DNA of 64,000 nt from Methylophilus sp. 14 (GCF_015354345.1 NZ_JADKYS010000001.1:434001-498000), one strand, 5' to 3'. Counted from the stretch's first letter, positions 8,390 through 17,763 are shown. Notes: generated from the sequence alone by a model not told the origin. Numbers and translations: made by a program.

Positions 8390-9745
8390 ATGCCGTCTAA
8401 TATGATTAATTTCACACTCTTTATGAACCGAATAATCTGCACCAGGATTGCTTTGTCGTTCTTTGTAGCGCTGCTGACTGCCTGTCAGGGTCCACAGTCT
8501 ATCAAACCTAAAGAACTCGTTGCCAATATCGTGTCCCAAGACCAGTCATTGCAATCAAAGCAACATGAGCAGCTTAATGAAACAGATGAGTTTCTGTCTG
8601 AGTATGCTGCGGTCATACTCGCCTTGCGTAACAATCCTACTTTTCAAGCGCAATTAACAGAACTGGAGATTACGCAGGCAGATTTACAACTCGCCAGTCA
8701 AATCAGCAATCCTTCAGTATTTTATGCTTTTGGAGTAGCGAATAAACCTTATCGCTATGCCATAGAGTTTCCACTTGAGGCGTTATTGCTCAGGCCGTTA
8801 CGACTTAAGCAAATGCAAGCTCAATCAAAACAGACGCAACTCCAATTAATGCAGACTGGATTTTCACTTGTGCGCGACGCGCGTGTCGCTTACGCACAAG
8901 CCGTTATTAGCCAGGAAAAAGTTAAAAGACTGGAGGAGGCTTTAAGTGTTAACAACACGATCACCCGATTAGCTAAAACTCGTGAGAGTTTAGGGGATAC
9001 CAGCGCTCAAGATTCGCTGATTGCAGAAAACGAAATGTTATTAGTCGAGCGAGACTTGCAATCTGCAAGGATTGAAGCACGGATTGCTAATATACAACTC
9101 ATGCATATGCTTAATCACGCCAATGAGACACGGAAGTTATCACTAAGCGATGCACTGTTACCTTCCTGTTCTGCGGAAGACATTAGCCAATTAAAAACTG
9201 CTGCGATCTCTAGCAGAGCAGATGTCCTTGCTGCTGAAGCTGCGATCATGGCTGTGAAAGAGAAGCGCCGTTTGAACGGGCTAAACTGGTTAGCGCCTGC
9301 TGCTATTGCAGATGCGACCAGTGGCCAAACTAATGGTCATGTTCTGGCGCCGGCTCTAAGATTCAATTTGCCTATCTTCAATCAAAATCAGGGACAGGTC
9401 GAACGTATTGATGCTGAGCTACTAAAAACCATGCACGAGGCTGAGGCGACCAAACTAAAGGCCTCCCTTGATATTCAAGTCAGTCAATTCAAATACCAGC
9501 GTGATTGCCAAGAGTGGCAACAGTTGCAGACGGCGTTACTTCCCAATTCAGTGCAAGTCATTCATGACGCTGAAACCGCCTATCAGAACGGTGAGATTGC
9601 CTATTTAAGTGTGCTGGAAAGCACCAGAAAATATCTCAATCTTAAACTGCGAGAGACCCAACTGAAAGCAGACATGATTCTGAGTTGGTCGGATCTCATG
9701 CGCAGCACCAGCACCTCCCAAAGTCTCACGATTAATCATCATTGA
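8390..9745 (+). CDS. outer-membrane efflux lipoprotein (TolC/CzcC/OprM type)
   Basis: Outer-membrane channel of a tripartite RND pump, 451 residues. A lipoprotein signal is visible (NRIICTRIALSFFVALLTAC, lipobox LLTAC), so the mature protein would be acylated. The body is rich in heptad-like Q/A/L/E helices, as in the two OEP repeats. The ATG at 8390 has a weak AAGAAAAG upstream. The in-frame ATG at 8423 gives a more normal 16-residue signal peptide but has no SD; either start is possible. It is first in an operon with the adaptor (10-base gap) and RND genes and lies beside a CTTAAG-N5-CTTAAG box. Confidence 0.85.
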   Translation: MPSNMINFTLFMNRIICTRIALSFFVALLTACQGPQSIKPKELVANIVSQDQSLQSKQHEQLNETDEFLSEYAAVILALRNNPTFQAQLTELEITQADLQLASQISNPSVFYAFGVANKPYRYAIEFPLEALLLRPLRLKQMQAQSKQTQLQLMQTGFSLVRDARVAYAQAVISQEKVKRLEEALSVNNTITRLAKTRESLGDTSAQDSLIAENEMLLVERDLQSARIEARIANIQLMHMLNHANETRKLSLSDALLPSCSAEDISQLKTAAISSRADVLAAEAAIMAVKEKRRLNGLNWLAPAAIADATSGQTNGHVLAPALRFNLPIFNQNQGQVERIDAELLKTMHEAEATKLKASLDIQVSQFKYQRDCQEWQQLQTALLPNSVQVIHDAETAYQNGEIAYLSVLESTRKYLNLKLRETQLKADMILSWSDLMRSTSTSQSLTINHH

Positions 9746-9755
9746 AAGAGAAGTC

Positions 9756-10937
9756 ATGTCGATCAACCACCACATGATAGTTATTAAATCACATCGCTTT
9801 ATAACATGCCTGTTAGGCATGTTGATGCTGTGCCCATTATTTGCTCTATCCGAAACAATCACTGCCAATGAAAATCAGTTCAATCAGGTCGAATTATCAA
9901 ACAATGCAATCAAGAAATTGGGATTGGAAGTAAAAGAAATACGCTCAGCAAAAGCACTTTCATCAAAGCTATTTCCAGCACAAATCGGCTATGCGCCTCA
10001 AGCTCTCACTAATTACATCACTCCTTTTAATGGGTATGTCGACTTGAATGCTCATTTGCATTTGGGAGATAAGGTCAAAGCAGGACAACCGCTTCTCAAA
10101 ATCAAACCCGTGGTGACGCCAGAAACCAGACTGAGTTTGCTAACCAACCTTTCAGATACGGAAGGACAACTCAAATCCTCGCAGGAACAAGTAGAAGCGA
10201 GTCGCTTGGTATTTAACAGAGCCAGGCAGTTATTTATGCAGCACGTAGGCAGTCAAAAGAGTGTCGATGATGCACAAGCTAATTTAGCGATTGCAGAAAC
10301 CAATCTCAATACCGTCAAGCAGAAACACGCGCTGCTGAAACAAGCTGTCGCAGAGGGAGCAAGCGGCGTATATGAGATTAAAGCAGCGAGAGAAGGTGTC
10401 ATTGCTAGTGTCAATTTTACTTCCGGCCAGCTTTTGGCCGGAGGTAGTAAATTGCTGGATATCGTGAGTACCAATCAATTGCTGATCACCGTTTTCGTTC
10501 CACAAGATCAGATTAAAAATTTGCAATTAAACGATGCCTGGATTTCAGATGATGCGGTAAGCGATAAAGAAATTCATTTAAAGAAAGTGATGCTGCCCCT
10601 AGATGCAGATCCGCAAACAGGGATGCGCAAGGTGATGTATATATCCTCGGATATAGAAGAGCTTGCCGTCATGCAAAAACTTAGTGTCAACATTTTTGAG
10701 CGAGCACCAAGACTGATGGCATTGGGCATACCCTGTTCGTCAATTGTGGTCGATATGTATGGAGGTGAATGGATTTACCTCAAAGAGGATGAAACGCATT
10801 TTCGGCGTGAACGAGTGTTTGTCTCAGACAAGACCTCAAACGCCTGTGTAGTTAAGAAGCCACATCTGACAGGACGATTTGTTGTGTCTCAGGGTGCTCA
10901 AGAATTATTTGCGCTTGAAACAGGCTACACGCATTAG
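9756..10937 (+). CDS. periplasmic adaptor of RND efflux (membrane fusion protein)
   Basis: Periplasmic adaptor linking the RND pump to the outer-membrane channel, 393 residues. The N-terminal signal (about residues 15-32, CLLGMLMLCPLFALS) is followed by a lipoyl/barrel-sandwich half (LHLGDKVKAGQPLLKI), a coiled-coil hairpin (about 125-205), the second lipoyl half (AAREGVIASVNFTSGQLL) and a beta-barrel region. AAAGAGAAG precedes the ATG. No His-rich metal-binding tail is visible. The family resembles CzcB/CusB adaptors, consistent with the pump type next door; the actual substrate is unproven. Confidence 0.87.
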   Translation: MSINHHMIVIKSHRFITCLLGMLMLCPLFALSETITANENQFNQVELSNNAIKKLGLEVKEIRSAKALSSKLFPAQIGYAPQALTNYITPFNGYVDLNAHLHLGDKVKAGQPLLKIKPVVTPETRLSLLTNLSDTEGQLKSSQEQVEASRLVFNRARQLFMQHVGSQKSVDDAQANLAIAETNLNTVKQKHALLKQAVAEGASGVYEIKAAREGVIASVNFTSGQLLAGGSKLLDIVSTNQLLITVFVPQDQIKNLQLNDAWISDDAVSDKEIHLKKVMLPLDADPQTGMRKVMYISSDIEELAVMQKLSVNIFERAPRLMALGIPCSSIVVDMYGGEWIYLKEDETHFRRERVFVSDKTSNACVVKKPHLTGRFVVSQGAQELFALETGYTH

Positions 10938-10950
10938 GGCAGAACTGAAT

Positions 10951-13900
10951 ATGTTGAAAAAACTGACGATGCGGGCGATTCAGCTACGCCACCTTGTAAT
11001 TGCCCTGGCAATCATGCTTATTTTGGCGGGATTGCGGTGGATTCCAGAAACGCCGATGGACGTCTTCCCTGAGTTTTCTCCAGTCAAAGTGGAGATACAA
11101 ACTGAAGCACCAGGGCTATCGAGTCTGGAAACAGAACAACTGATCTCCATTCCTGTTGAGCATGCCATGAATGGAATTCCGCATCTTAAAACATTGCGTT
11201 CAAAGTCGGTGCTTGGCCTTTCATCTGTTGTCATGCTGTTTGAGCCCAACACCCAGATTGACGTGGCCAGACAGGCTGTACAAGAGAGACTATTGCTAGT
11301 TAGCCAGCGATTGCCTGCAACCGCTAAAACACCTGTAATGCTGCCGCCCTTATCTTCGCTTTCCAGGGTATTAAAAATTGGCTTAACTTCAGGTCAACTA
11401 TCCATCCAACAGTTAAGCACGAAAGTATTGTGGACAATACGACCTCGTTTGATGTCTATTCAAGGTGTGGCCAATGTTGCGATCTGGGGATTACGCGAGC
11501 CTGAACTGCATATTCAATTTAACCCGCTCAAACTTTCACAATACCAACTCTCTGTTTCCCAAGTCGGTCAACAAGTCACTTCTGCAATCAGTTCCGAGGG
11601 ATCAGGTTACCTCGATACGAATCAGCAAAGACTGGCTGTCACTTATGACCGGCCCACAATCTCAAAAGAAGATTTTATGGACATGGTAGTGGGGATTAAT
11701 AATGGCATCCCCATTACGCTTGGGCAAGTAGCTGAGGTTGAGTGGCATCATGCGATGCCTATTGGCGATGCCGTCATCAATCGCGGCGACGGTTTGTTGT
11801 TGATTGTCGAAAAACATCCTGATGCCAACACGCTGAAAGTGACCGCAGACATTGATCGGGCGCTTAAAGAATTAAAGCCCGGTTTAAAAGATGTCACATT
11901 GGATGCCACCATCTTCAGACCAGCATCGTTTATTGAGCAAGCCATCGACAACCTAAAACAAGCCATCCTGGTTGGCATTGCTTTAGTTGCAATCATTTTA
12001 TTCTGGTTCTTACGTAAGCCAGGTCCAGCCGTGATTAGTCTGGTTGCCATTCCGGTATCTTTGGTCACCGCCATCTTAATTCTTACCTGGTTGGGAATAT
12101 CAATAAATACCATGGTGCTTGCAGGGCTGGTGATTGCACTAGGTGAGGTCGTCGATGATTCGATTATTGATCTGGAGAATATACTGCGTTCGGTAGAACA
12201 GAATCAAAACAGCCAGCATCCTAAATCTCTTCTGAAAGTGATTGTTCAAGCCTCTTATGAAGTGAGAGGCGCAGTGATCTATGCCACGCTTATTGTCATG
12301 TCAGTATTCATTCCGGTCTTTTTCCTTGAAGGCATTGCTGGTGCATTCTTTAAACCACTTGCATATGGCTATTTGTTAGCAATCTCAGCCTCACTGCTGG
12401 TTGCCCTCATATTGACACCCGCGCTGGCATATTGCTTATTGAAGAACACACGGCATATTCCTCACGCCAATTCACCAGAGTTTGCCGTTCTGAACAAATG
12501 GTTATCTCGCATGTTGGAAGAACCAAAAAAAATCGTGCTCGGTGCGATGATTGGATTGTGTTTGATCATGTGTAGCATTCCATTTCTTGGCTCTGAATTC
12601 ATACCAGCATTTAAAGAGCGTGACTTTTTGATGCACTTTGTTTCGCGCCCAACGACATCTGTTGAACAGATGAAAAAAATGACTGTTCGTGCCAGTGAGG
12701 AGTTGATGCAAATCGATGGAGTCAGAAACTTGGGGGCACATATCGGACGCACTGAAGTCGCAGATGAAGTGGTCGGTCCGAATTTTTGTGAGCTCTGGAT
12801 AAGCATTGCTCCAAATGTGCCCTACGAAGAAACAGTGCAAAAAATCAATCAAACAATCTCTGGGTACACCGGCATTTTTACGGATGTACAAACCTATCTG
12901 AAAGAGCGCACTAAGGAGGTCATGTCTGGTAACAGTTCGAGTGTCGTGATCAGATTATTTGGCGATGAATTGGAGACACTTAGGAATAAAGCCGAAGAAA
13001 TCCGTCAAATATTAGCAACAGAGCCTGGCGTAATTGATCTGAAAGTTGAATCGCAAGTATTGGTGCCACAAATTCATGTGCGAATTAAAAATTCGCAGGC
13101 TGCCAAATATGGAATCAATGAAGCTGAGATCAAGCAGGCACTGACTTTGATGACCCAAGGCAAAGTTCAGGGCGAAATATTGATGGATCAGGCAAGGTTT
13201 AATGTGCGTCTCATCGGCAATCACCCAGTACGTGATAACTTGATGTCACTTAGACAGTTGCAAATATTAAGCCCAACAGGGGCAGTTGTGCAGCTATCGG
13301 ATGTTGCTGATATCTATATTGAACCAACACCAAATGAGGTGAAACGAGAATCAGCTTCTCGAAAAATTGACATCTCTGCCAATGTTACTGGAAAAGATAG
13401 TGGTGGCGTTGCCTCGTCTATTGAGAATAAGCTCTCGCATATCAAGTTGCCAGATGGCTACTACATTAAATTCATGGGTGAGTACGCAGAGCAGAGAAAT
13501 GCAACTAAAACGCTGATTGCATACACATGCTTGGCACTTCTGGTTGTTTTTATACTGATTAAAACATCGCTTAAATCAGTACGATTAACGCTAATGTTGT
13601 TTGCAATGCTTCCTTTTGCGATTGCAGGTGGTGTTCTGGGAATATGGTTTTCCGGGGGAGTGACATCTCTCGGCGCCATGATCGGATTAATCGCCGTGAT
13701 TGGGATTGCAGCTAGAAATGGCATTTTGATTATTTCAAATGTTCAGCAACAGTCCCAGAATTCTGCAATAACAAAGGAAATTCTAATATCTGCCATATCA
13801 AACCGCACTAGAGCAATCGCCATGACAAGTTTAGCAACAACGATGGCTTTAATGCCGATCATATTTAAAGGGCCAATTTCAGGATATGAAATTGAGTACC

Positions 13901-14010
13901 CGTTGGCTTTGGTTGTTGTCACTGGTTTGTTGTTTGCAGTGATGGCCAATGTAGTGTTCTTGCCGTCTCTACTGTTGATTACGAAGAGCCGGAATGGAAC
14001 ATCTCTTTAA
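10951..14010 (+). CDS. RND efflux pump, heavy-metal (CzcA/CusA) type
   Basis: Inner-membrane proton-driven exporter of about 1019 residues with the usual 12 membrane segments in two halves (TM1 near residues 13-30; TM blocks about 340-540 and 850-1010). The N-terminal porter start (PETPMDVFPEFSPVKVEIQT) and TM4 with acidic residues (GEVVDDSIIDLEN) are those of the heavy-metal efflux branch (CzcA/CusA), not of the AcrB drug branch. The frame is open from 10879, but ATG at 10951 is preceded by AGGGCAG and avoids the overlap with the adaptor gene. Likely roles are cation (Zn/Co/Cd or Cu/Ag) or cationic-stress efflux, to be read with the CTTAAG box control. Confidence 0.9.
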   Translation: MLKKLTMRAIQLRHLVIALAIMLILAGLRWIPETPMDVFPEFSPVKVEIQTEAPGLSSLETEQLISIPVEHAMNGIPHLKTLRSKSVLGLSSVVMLFEPNTQIDVARQAVQERLLLVSQRLPATAKTPVMLPPLSSLSRVLKIGLTSGQLSIQQLSTKVLWTIRPRLMSIQGVANVAIWGLREPELHIQFNPLKLSQYQLSVSQVGQQVTSAISSEGSGYLDTNQQRLAVTYDRPTISKEDFMDMVVGINNGIPITLGQVAEVEWHHAMPIGDAVINRGDGLLLIVEKHPDANTLKVTADIDRALKELKPGLKDVTLDATIFRPASFIEQAIDNLKQAILVGIALVAIILFWFLRKPGPAVISLVAIPVSLVTAILILTWLGISINTMVLAGLVIALGEVVDDSIIDLENILRSVEQNQNSQHPKSLLKVIVQASYEVRGAVIYATLIVMSVFIPVFFLEGIAGAFFKPLAYGYLLAISASLLVALILTPALAYCLLKNTRHIPHANSPEFAVLNKWLSRMLEEPKKIVLGAMIGLCLIMCSIPFLGSEFIPAFKERDFLMHFVSRPTTSVEQMKKMTVRASEELMQIDGVRNLGAHIGRTEVADEVVGPNFCELWISIAPNVPYEETVQKINQTISGYTGIFTDVQTYLKERTKEVMSGNSSSVVIRLFGDELETLRNKAEEIRQILATEPGVIDLKVESQVLVPQIHVRIKNSQAAKYGINEAEIKQALTLMTQGKVQGEILMDQARFNVRLIGNHPVRDNLMSLRQLQILSPTGAVVQLSDVADIYIEPTPNEVKRESASRKIDISANVTGKDSGGVASSIENKLSHIKLPDGYYIKFMGEYAEQRNATKTLIAYTCLALLVVFILIKTSLKSVRLTLMLFAMLPFAIAGGVLGIWFSGGVTSLGAMIGLIAVIGIAARNGILIISNVQQQSQNSAITKEILISAISNRTRAIAMTSLATTMALMPIIFKGPISGYEIEYPLALVVVTGLLFAVMANVVFLPSLLLITKSRNGTSL

Positions 14011-14376
14011 AATTAGTTTGAGATTAAGCCATATACCTTAATTATCTTATAACCAGCAAGAGAGGCAAAATTACAGCTTAAAGGTGTCTAGTGAATTAGT
14101 GACGATTCATGTTGGGTCAAATCTCAAGTTAATTTGCAAAAAACCTGCTAAATCTCAACTTGTGTTGCAAATAGCTTGGAATAGGGGTTTGCAAGACTTT
14201 TGTAAGTCTCTGATTTATATGGATGTTGGATCTTGAGTTAAATTGCAAACGACACGTGTGATTGCACGCGGGACCATCGCGGCAACGGGCGCGAAGTCGG
14301 GTGATGTTGTTTTGCTGGCCTGCTGTTGAAGCATTGGCGTTAACAGCGATTTTAGCGCTTCATGATGGCTTTAAAT
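14011..14376. other. intergenic region, no gene seen
   Basis: About 365 bases after the RND gene with no convincing coding frame. It holds the ~105-bp dispersed repeat (copy A) and a preceding shorter related segment (about 14110-14140, GTTGGGTCAAATCTCAAG) that resembles part of the same repeat. An A/T-rich stretch follows the RND stop without a clear hairpin terminator. Confidence 0.5.
14151..14255 (+). repeat. dispersed intergenic repeat, copy A
   Basis: This segment, beginning AATCTCAACTTGTGTTGCA and ending ATTGCAAACGACAC, aligns in the same orientation with 21736-21841, with one gap and by eye roughly four of five bases identical. The best conserved parts are the left end (AATCTCAA), the central GATTTATAT, and the right end (GTTGGATCTTGA...). 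It is non-coding in both copies. The pair brackets the 14.3-21.5 kb redox/TetR gene cluster. Confidence 0.75.
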
Positions 14377-14445
14377 AAATTACGATCATAATTTATATTT
14401 GACAGCTGGAAAGTCATAGTCTATTATAAATTACGTTCGTAATAT
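14377..14445 (+). promoter_or_regulatory. promoter with two flanking TetR-type operators
   Basis: A near-consensus sigma-70 promoter, TTGACA (14399-14404), 17-bp spacer, TATTAT (14422-14427), faces the HbpS/GlcG-like gene. AAATTACGATCATAATTT (14377-14394, one mismatched pair) sits just upstream of -35, and AAATTACGTTCGTAATAT (14428-14445) covers the expected transcription start. The two sites are 51 bp apart. A third degenerate site (TATGATCGTGA, about 14445-14455) may exist. The layout fits repression by the TetR protein encoded two genes downstream (inference). Confidence 0.7.
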
Positions 14446-14480
14446 ATGATCGTGAAAATCAACCGTTTAAGGACATCAAC

Positions 14481-14981
14481 ATGAAGCCAACCAATTTATT
14501 GCTCTGTTTAGTCATGCCACTCGCCGTGATGAGCTTGTCAGCGCATGCGCTCGAGACAACTCCTGTACTTAATCTGGAAACCGCGCAAAAAATGGCCGCT
14601 GGCTGCCAAGCGAAGGCGGCTGAAAAAGGCTGGAAAATGAGCATCACCATTGTTGATGGCGGGGCAAATCCTGTGTATTTTCAACGGATGAATGGCGCTT
14701 ATATTGCGTCTGCCGAGCTGTCTAAACTTAAGGCCGAAAACGCGGCAAAAATGCAAATGCCAACATCATTGTTTGAAGAGTTTGCCTATGGCAAGGACAA
14801 AAAAGGCGGCATGGCGCCGGGCTTGGCAGAGTTGCCAGGTTTTGTGACGTTGGCCGGGGGCATTCCTTTTAACACCGGCAAAGATTTCCTGGGGGCGATT
14901 GGTGTCAGTGGTGGCTATCCACACGAAGATGCTGAGTGCGCGCAGGCCGGCATAGACGCAGTGAAGTCTATTCTGAAATAA
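14481..14981 (+). CDS. exported HbpS/GlcG-like (DUF336) protein
   Basis: 166-residue protein of the GlcG/HbpS fold family, known from glycolate operons and from extracellular heme-binding sensors. A signal peptide (about residues 1-24, cleavage near AHA-LE) suggests a periplasmic location. The body shows the family core MSITIVDGGANPVYF, the MAPGLAELPGFVTLAGGIPF region and a C-terminal GAIGVSGGYPHEDAECAQAG. AAGGA precedes the start by about 7 bases. It is first behind a strong promoter with palindromic operators and is followed by a TetR gene and an aldo-keto reductase. A role in detoxification or heme/oxidant handling is inferred only from context. Confidence 0.85.
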   Translation: MKPTNLLLCLVMPLAVMSLSAHALETTPVLNLETAQKMAAGCQAKAAEKGWKMSITIVDGGANPVYFQRMNGAYIASAELSKLKAENAAKMQMPTSLFEEFAYGKDKKGGMAPGLAELPGFVTLAGGIPFNTGKDFLGAIGVSGGYPHEDAECAQAGIDAVKSILK

Positions 14982-15045
14982 CTACACCAGCGCTACAGAT
15001 ATGCAGGTGTAAAGCGTGGGGAGTAGGCTGCTGGCGCACAATGCC

Positions 15046-15051
15046 TATAAT
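15046..15051 (+). promoter_or_regulatory. possible -10 element before TetR gene
   Basis: A perfect TATAAT occurs 57 bases before the TetR start codon. The hexamer 17 bases upstream (GTAGGC) is a poor -35, so a secondary internal promoter for the TetR/reductase pair is only possible, not established. Confidence 0.3.
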
Positions 15052-15108
15052 ACGAGTCAGGCGCGTGTGGGTAAGGGCGCCAGTGAATACAGATAATGAG
15101 GCATTGCG

Positions 15109-15684
15109 ATGAAGGTAAGTAAAGAGAAGGCCATTGAGAACCGGGAATTAGTGCTTGATACGGCCGCGCGCCTATTCAGGCAAGTGGGCTTTGATGGGGT
15201 TGGTGTGGCTGACATTATGAAACACGCCGGGCTGACGGTGGGCGGCTTTTATAACAACTTTGACTCTAAAGAAGATTTGATTGCCAAGGCCTGCGACAAG
15301 ATCGGCAGCCAGTCGTTAAAACGCTGGCAATCACATATCGATAATCCCGAGATCGCTGATCCATTAAAACGGATTGGTTCTTCTTACCTGTCAGCAAAAA
15401 ACCGTGATGATCTCAGCAGCACTTGTCTGTTTTCAACATTGGGCGCCGAAGTCCCCCGACATGACGCTGCGGTGCAACAAGTGTTCGCACAAGGCGTGGC
15501 GTCTACCATTCAGCTACTAAGCACCTTGGTCGACGGGCAGACAGAGGATGAACGACGTAGCCATGCGATTGCCATGTTTTCGCAATGGTTAGGCGCGCTG
15601 GTATTGTCGCGGGCCGCGTCTAACAGTCCACTCTCAGACGAAATTCTAGCGGTCGCGAGAAAGGCGTCGCATGTAGAGGAATAG
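15109..15684 (+). CDS. TetR/AcrR family transcriptional regulator
   Basis: 191 residues. The N-terminal TetR helix-turn-helix is clear: LVLDTAARLFRQVGFDGVGV followed by ADIMKHAGLTVGGFYNNFDS and KEDLIAKA. The C-terminal ligand domain (about 80-190) is helical and of the type found in regulators of aldehyde/quinone-reactive reductases. It lies between the GlcG-like gene and the aldo-keto reductase (13-base gap to the latter), so it is probably part of the operon and represses it through the ATTACG-type palindromes upstream (inference). ATG at 15109 has only a weak upstream purine stretch. Confidence 0.92.
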   Translation: MKVSKEKAIENRELVLDTAARLFRQVGFDGVGVADIMKHAGLTVGGFYNNFDSKEDLIAKACDKIGSQSLKRWQSHIDNPEIADPLKRIGSSYLSAKNRDDLSSTCLFSTLGAEVPRHDAAVQQVFAQGVASTIQLLSTLVDGQTEDERRSHAIAMFSQWLGALVLSRAASNSPLSDEILAVARKASHVEE

Positions 15685-15697
15685 ATAAGGAATTGTG

Positions 15698-16750
15698 ATG
15701 AAATATACAACGTTAGGCAGAAAGGCCGGACTGCGTGTGTCAGCGCTAGCATTGGGCACCGGTAATTTTGGCACCGGTTGGGGCCATGGCGCAGAGCCGG
15801 CAGAGGCCAAAAAAATCTTTGAGATGTACGCCAGCGCTGGCGGCAATTTTATTGATACTGCAAATGTCTATCAATTTGGCCAGTCTGAGCAGCTTTTGGG
15901 CGATTTGATTGCCGCAGACCGGGATCATTTTGTGGTGGCTACCAAATACACCAATGGCACCGACTCCAGTGCCGGCGTGTCTGCAAAAGGCAATAGCCGT
16001 AAAAATATGATGCGCGCCGTTGAGGAGAGCCTCAAGCGCTTGAATACTGACCATATTGACCTGTATTGGGCGCACATTAGTGACGGCATGACGCCGATGG
16101 AAGAAGTGCTACGTGGCTTTGATGACCTGGTGCGTGCGGGCAAAATTCTCTATGCAGGCTTGTCGAATTTTCCTGCTTGGCGCATTGCGCGGGCAGACCT
16201 GATGGCGGAGGTGCGAGGTTGGGCACCCATGGTGGCCATTCAAACAGAATATAGTTTGGCGGAGCGCACTGCCGAGCGTGAACTGCTGCCGATGGCTGAA
16301 GCACTCGGCTTGGCAATCACCACTTGGTCACCGCTGGGCGGCGGGTTGCTCACTGGCAAGTATCGCGATCATCCGGCGAATACACGCTTAGAAAAACTAG
16401 GCATGCTGGTGCATACCGAAACCACCGAAAAAGATACTTTGTTAATGAACACCATTTTTGAGGTGGCAAAAGAGGCGGGCGCAACCGCGACGCATATTGC
16501 CGTTGCCTGGCTGCTGCATCAAGCCAGGACATCATCCACCGCCTTGATTCCCATCTTTGGCTCAAGAACGGCCGATCAGCTCCAGGCGACGTTGGGCGCA
16601 CTTGAAGTAGCGTTAGATGACAGCCAGATCGCGCGTTTGGATGCGGCGAGTCGGGTCAGCCTGGGCGTGCCACATGAACAGATTGCTGCCTCGGTCAAAA
16701 ATATCGCTGCGGGCATACGCCTTAATGATTGGCATCGCTTAAACGCCTAA
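15698..16750 (+). CDS. aldo/keto reductase
   Basis: NADPH-dependent TIM-barrel oxidoreductase for aldehydes and ketones, 350 residues. The catalytic tetrad is visible: Asp and Tyr in FIDTANVYQFG, Lys in FVVATKYTNG, His in LYWAHISDG. The cofactor-binding end shows IPIFGSRTADQL. ATG at 15698 is preferred over the preceding GTG because AAGGA lies 6-7 bases before it. It is cotranscribed with the TetR gene. A bidirectional hairpin terminator follows. Together with the other reductases in this block it suggests defence against reactive carbonyls. Confidence 0.93.
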   Translation: MKYTTLGRKAGLRVSALALGTGNFGTGWGHGAEPAEAKKIFEMYASAGGNFIDTANVYQFGQSEQLLGDLIAADRDHFVVATKYTNGTDSSAGVSAKGNSRKNMMRAVEESLKRLNTDHIDLYWAHISDGMTPMEEVLRGFDDLVRAGKILYAGLSNFPAWRIARADLMAEVRGWAPMVAIQTEYSLAERTAERELLPMAEALGLAITTWSPLGGGLLTGKYRDHPANTRLEKLGMLVHTETTEKDTLLMNTIFEVAKEAGATATHIAVAWLLHQARTSSTALIPIFGSRTADQLQATLGALEVALDDSQIARLDAASRVSLGVPHEQIAASVKNIAAGIRLNDWHRLNA

Positions 16751-16790
16751 TCTCAGCCGCGGTTGCGGAGGGTGTTTGGGATGGTGATTC

Positions 16791-16820
16791 AAAACCCGCT
16801 AGTGGACTAGCGGGTTTTTT
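16791..16820. terminator. bidirectional rho-independent terminator
   Basis: AAAACCCGCTAG (16791-16802), loop TGGA, then CTAGCGGGTTTT and further Ts to 16820: a 12-bp perfect stem with a six-T tail on the + strand and four Ts on the - strand. It lies between the convergent aldo/keto reductase and alpha/beta hydrolase genes and probably serves both. Confidence 0.9.
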
Positions 16821-16823
16821 AAC

Positions 16824-17735
16824 TTAATTCAAAAAGGCGGTCGCTTTGCTGACGAAATCAGCAGGGTACTGGAAGAATGAGCCGTGTCCTGAATCCGGGT
16901 ATAGCACCAGCTGCGCATTCGGTAAGTGTTTGTACAAGGTGATGGCATTGTCGGTGATTAACATCTCATCGTTTGAGCCTTGCACAATCATCACGGGTTG
17001 CTGGATCGCTTTGAGTAAGGCAAATTCTGGATCCGGGGTATTTGCCCAGGTAATCAGTGCCTTGGCGTGCGCGTTCATGTCCTCTTTAGAAATTTCAGGA
17101 TCGCGATCCTGACGTACGGTAGACCTGGCGACGAATGCCTTGCCTGCCTGCTGGCTTTGTGCACTTTGGGTAAAGAAGACATATAAGCGTGGATCGGGCA
17201 GGTTCTGTGAAAACGCCTCGCCAAGCACTTTCATCAGATGCTCACCGCCGCCTTTATTTGAGGTGCCGACCAAGACCACTTTTCTGATCTGGTCTGGATG
17301 GGCGGCCGCCAACTCTTGTGCAATAAATCCCCCCATTGAAAAACCGAGCAAGTCTACTTGTTTATAGCCTAAGGCGGTGATAAACGCGTAAGCATCTTTG
17401 CTCATTTGATCAATGCTATCCGCGACCTTGCCAGAACTATGGCCCATGCCGGTATTGTTAAATACAATCACGCGGCGGGTCTTGGCCAGGCCATCCACCA
17501 CCGCAGGATCCCAATAATCCATGGTGCCGGTGAAGTGTTGCAGAAACACCAGCGGCGTGCCTTGTTGATTGCCAAAACTGCGGTATGAGAATGTCGTGCC
17601 GCCCGCGACGATGGTTTGATTCTTCGCCGTCGCCAGCCCAATATTGTCGCTGCCCGCGACGGCGTCAACCATGCTCAAGGCCAATAAAGAGTGCAGGATA
17701 AAAGTTTTACTGATCAGGGATTTAACGATGTTCAT
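16824..17735 (-). CDS. exported alpha/beta hydrolase
   Basis: 303-residue alpha/beta-hydrolase-fold enzyme with an N-terminal signal peptide (about 1-28, FILHSLLALSMVDAVAG). Nucleophile Ser is in the elbow LLGFSMGGFIAQ, acid Asp in VQGSNDEMLIT, and His in YPDSGHGSFFQ; the oxyanion-loop region is LVFLQHFTGT. AGGAGA precedes the ATG. It is divergent from a TetR gene with a palindromic operator over its predicted transcription start. The substrate (ester, lactone or haloperoxidase-like) is not deducible. Confidence 0.9.
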   Translation of the reverse strand: MNIVKSLISKTFILHSLLALSMVDAVAGSDNIGLATAKNQTIVAGGTTFSYRSFGNQQGTPLVFLQHFTGTMDYWDPAVVDGLAKTRRVIVFNNTGMGHSSGKVADSIDQMSKDAYAFITALGYKQVDLLGFSMGGFIAQELAAAHPDQIRKVVLVGTSNKGGGEHLMKVLGEAFSQNLPDPRLYVFFTQSAQSQQAGKAFVARSTVRQDRDPEISKEDMNAHAKALITWANTPDPEFALLKAIQQPVMIVQGSNDEMLITDNAITLYKHLPNAQLVLYPDSGHGSFFQYPADFVSKATAFLN

Positions 17736-17763
17736 TGTGATGGTCTCCTAAACCTGTTTATTA

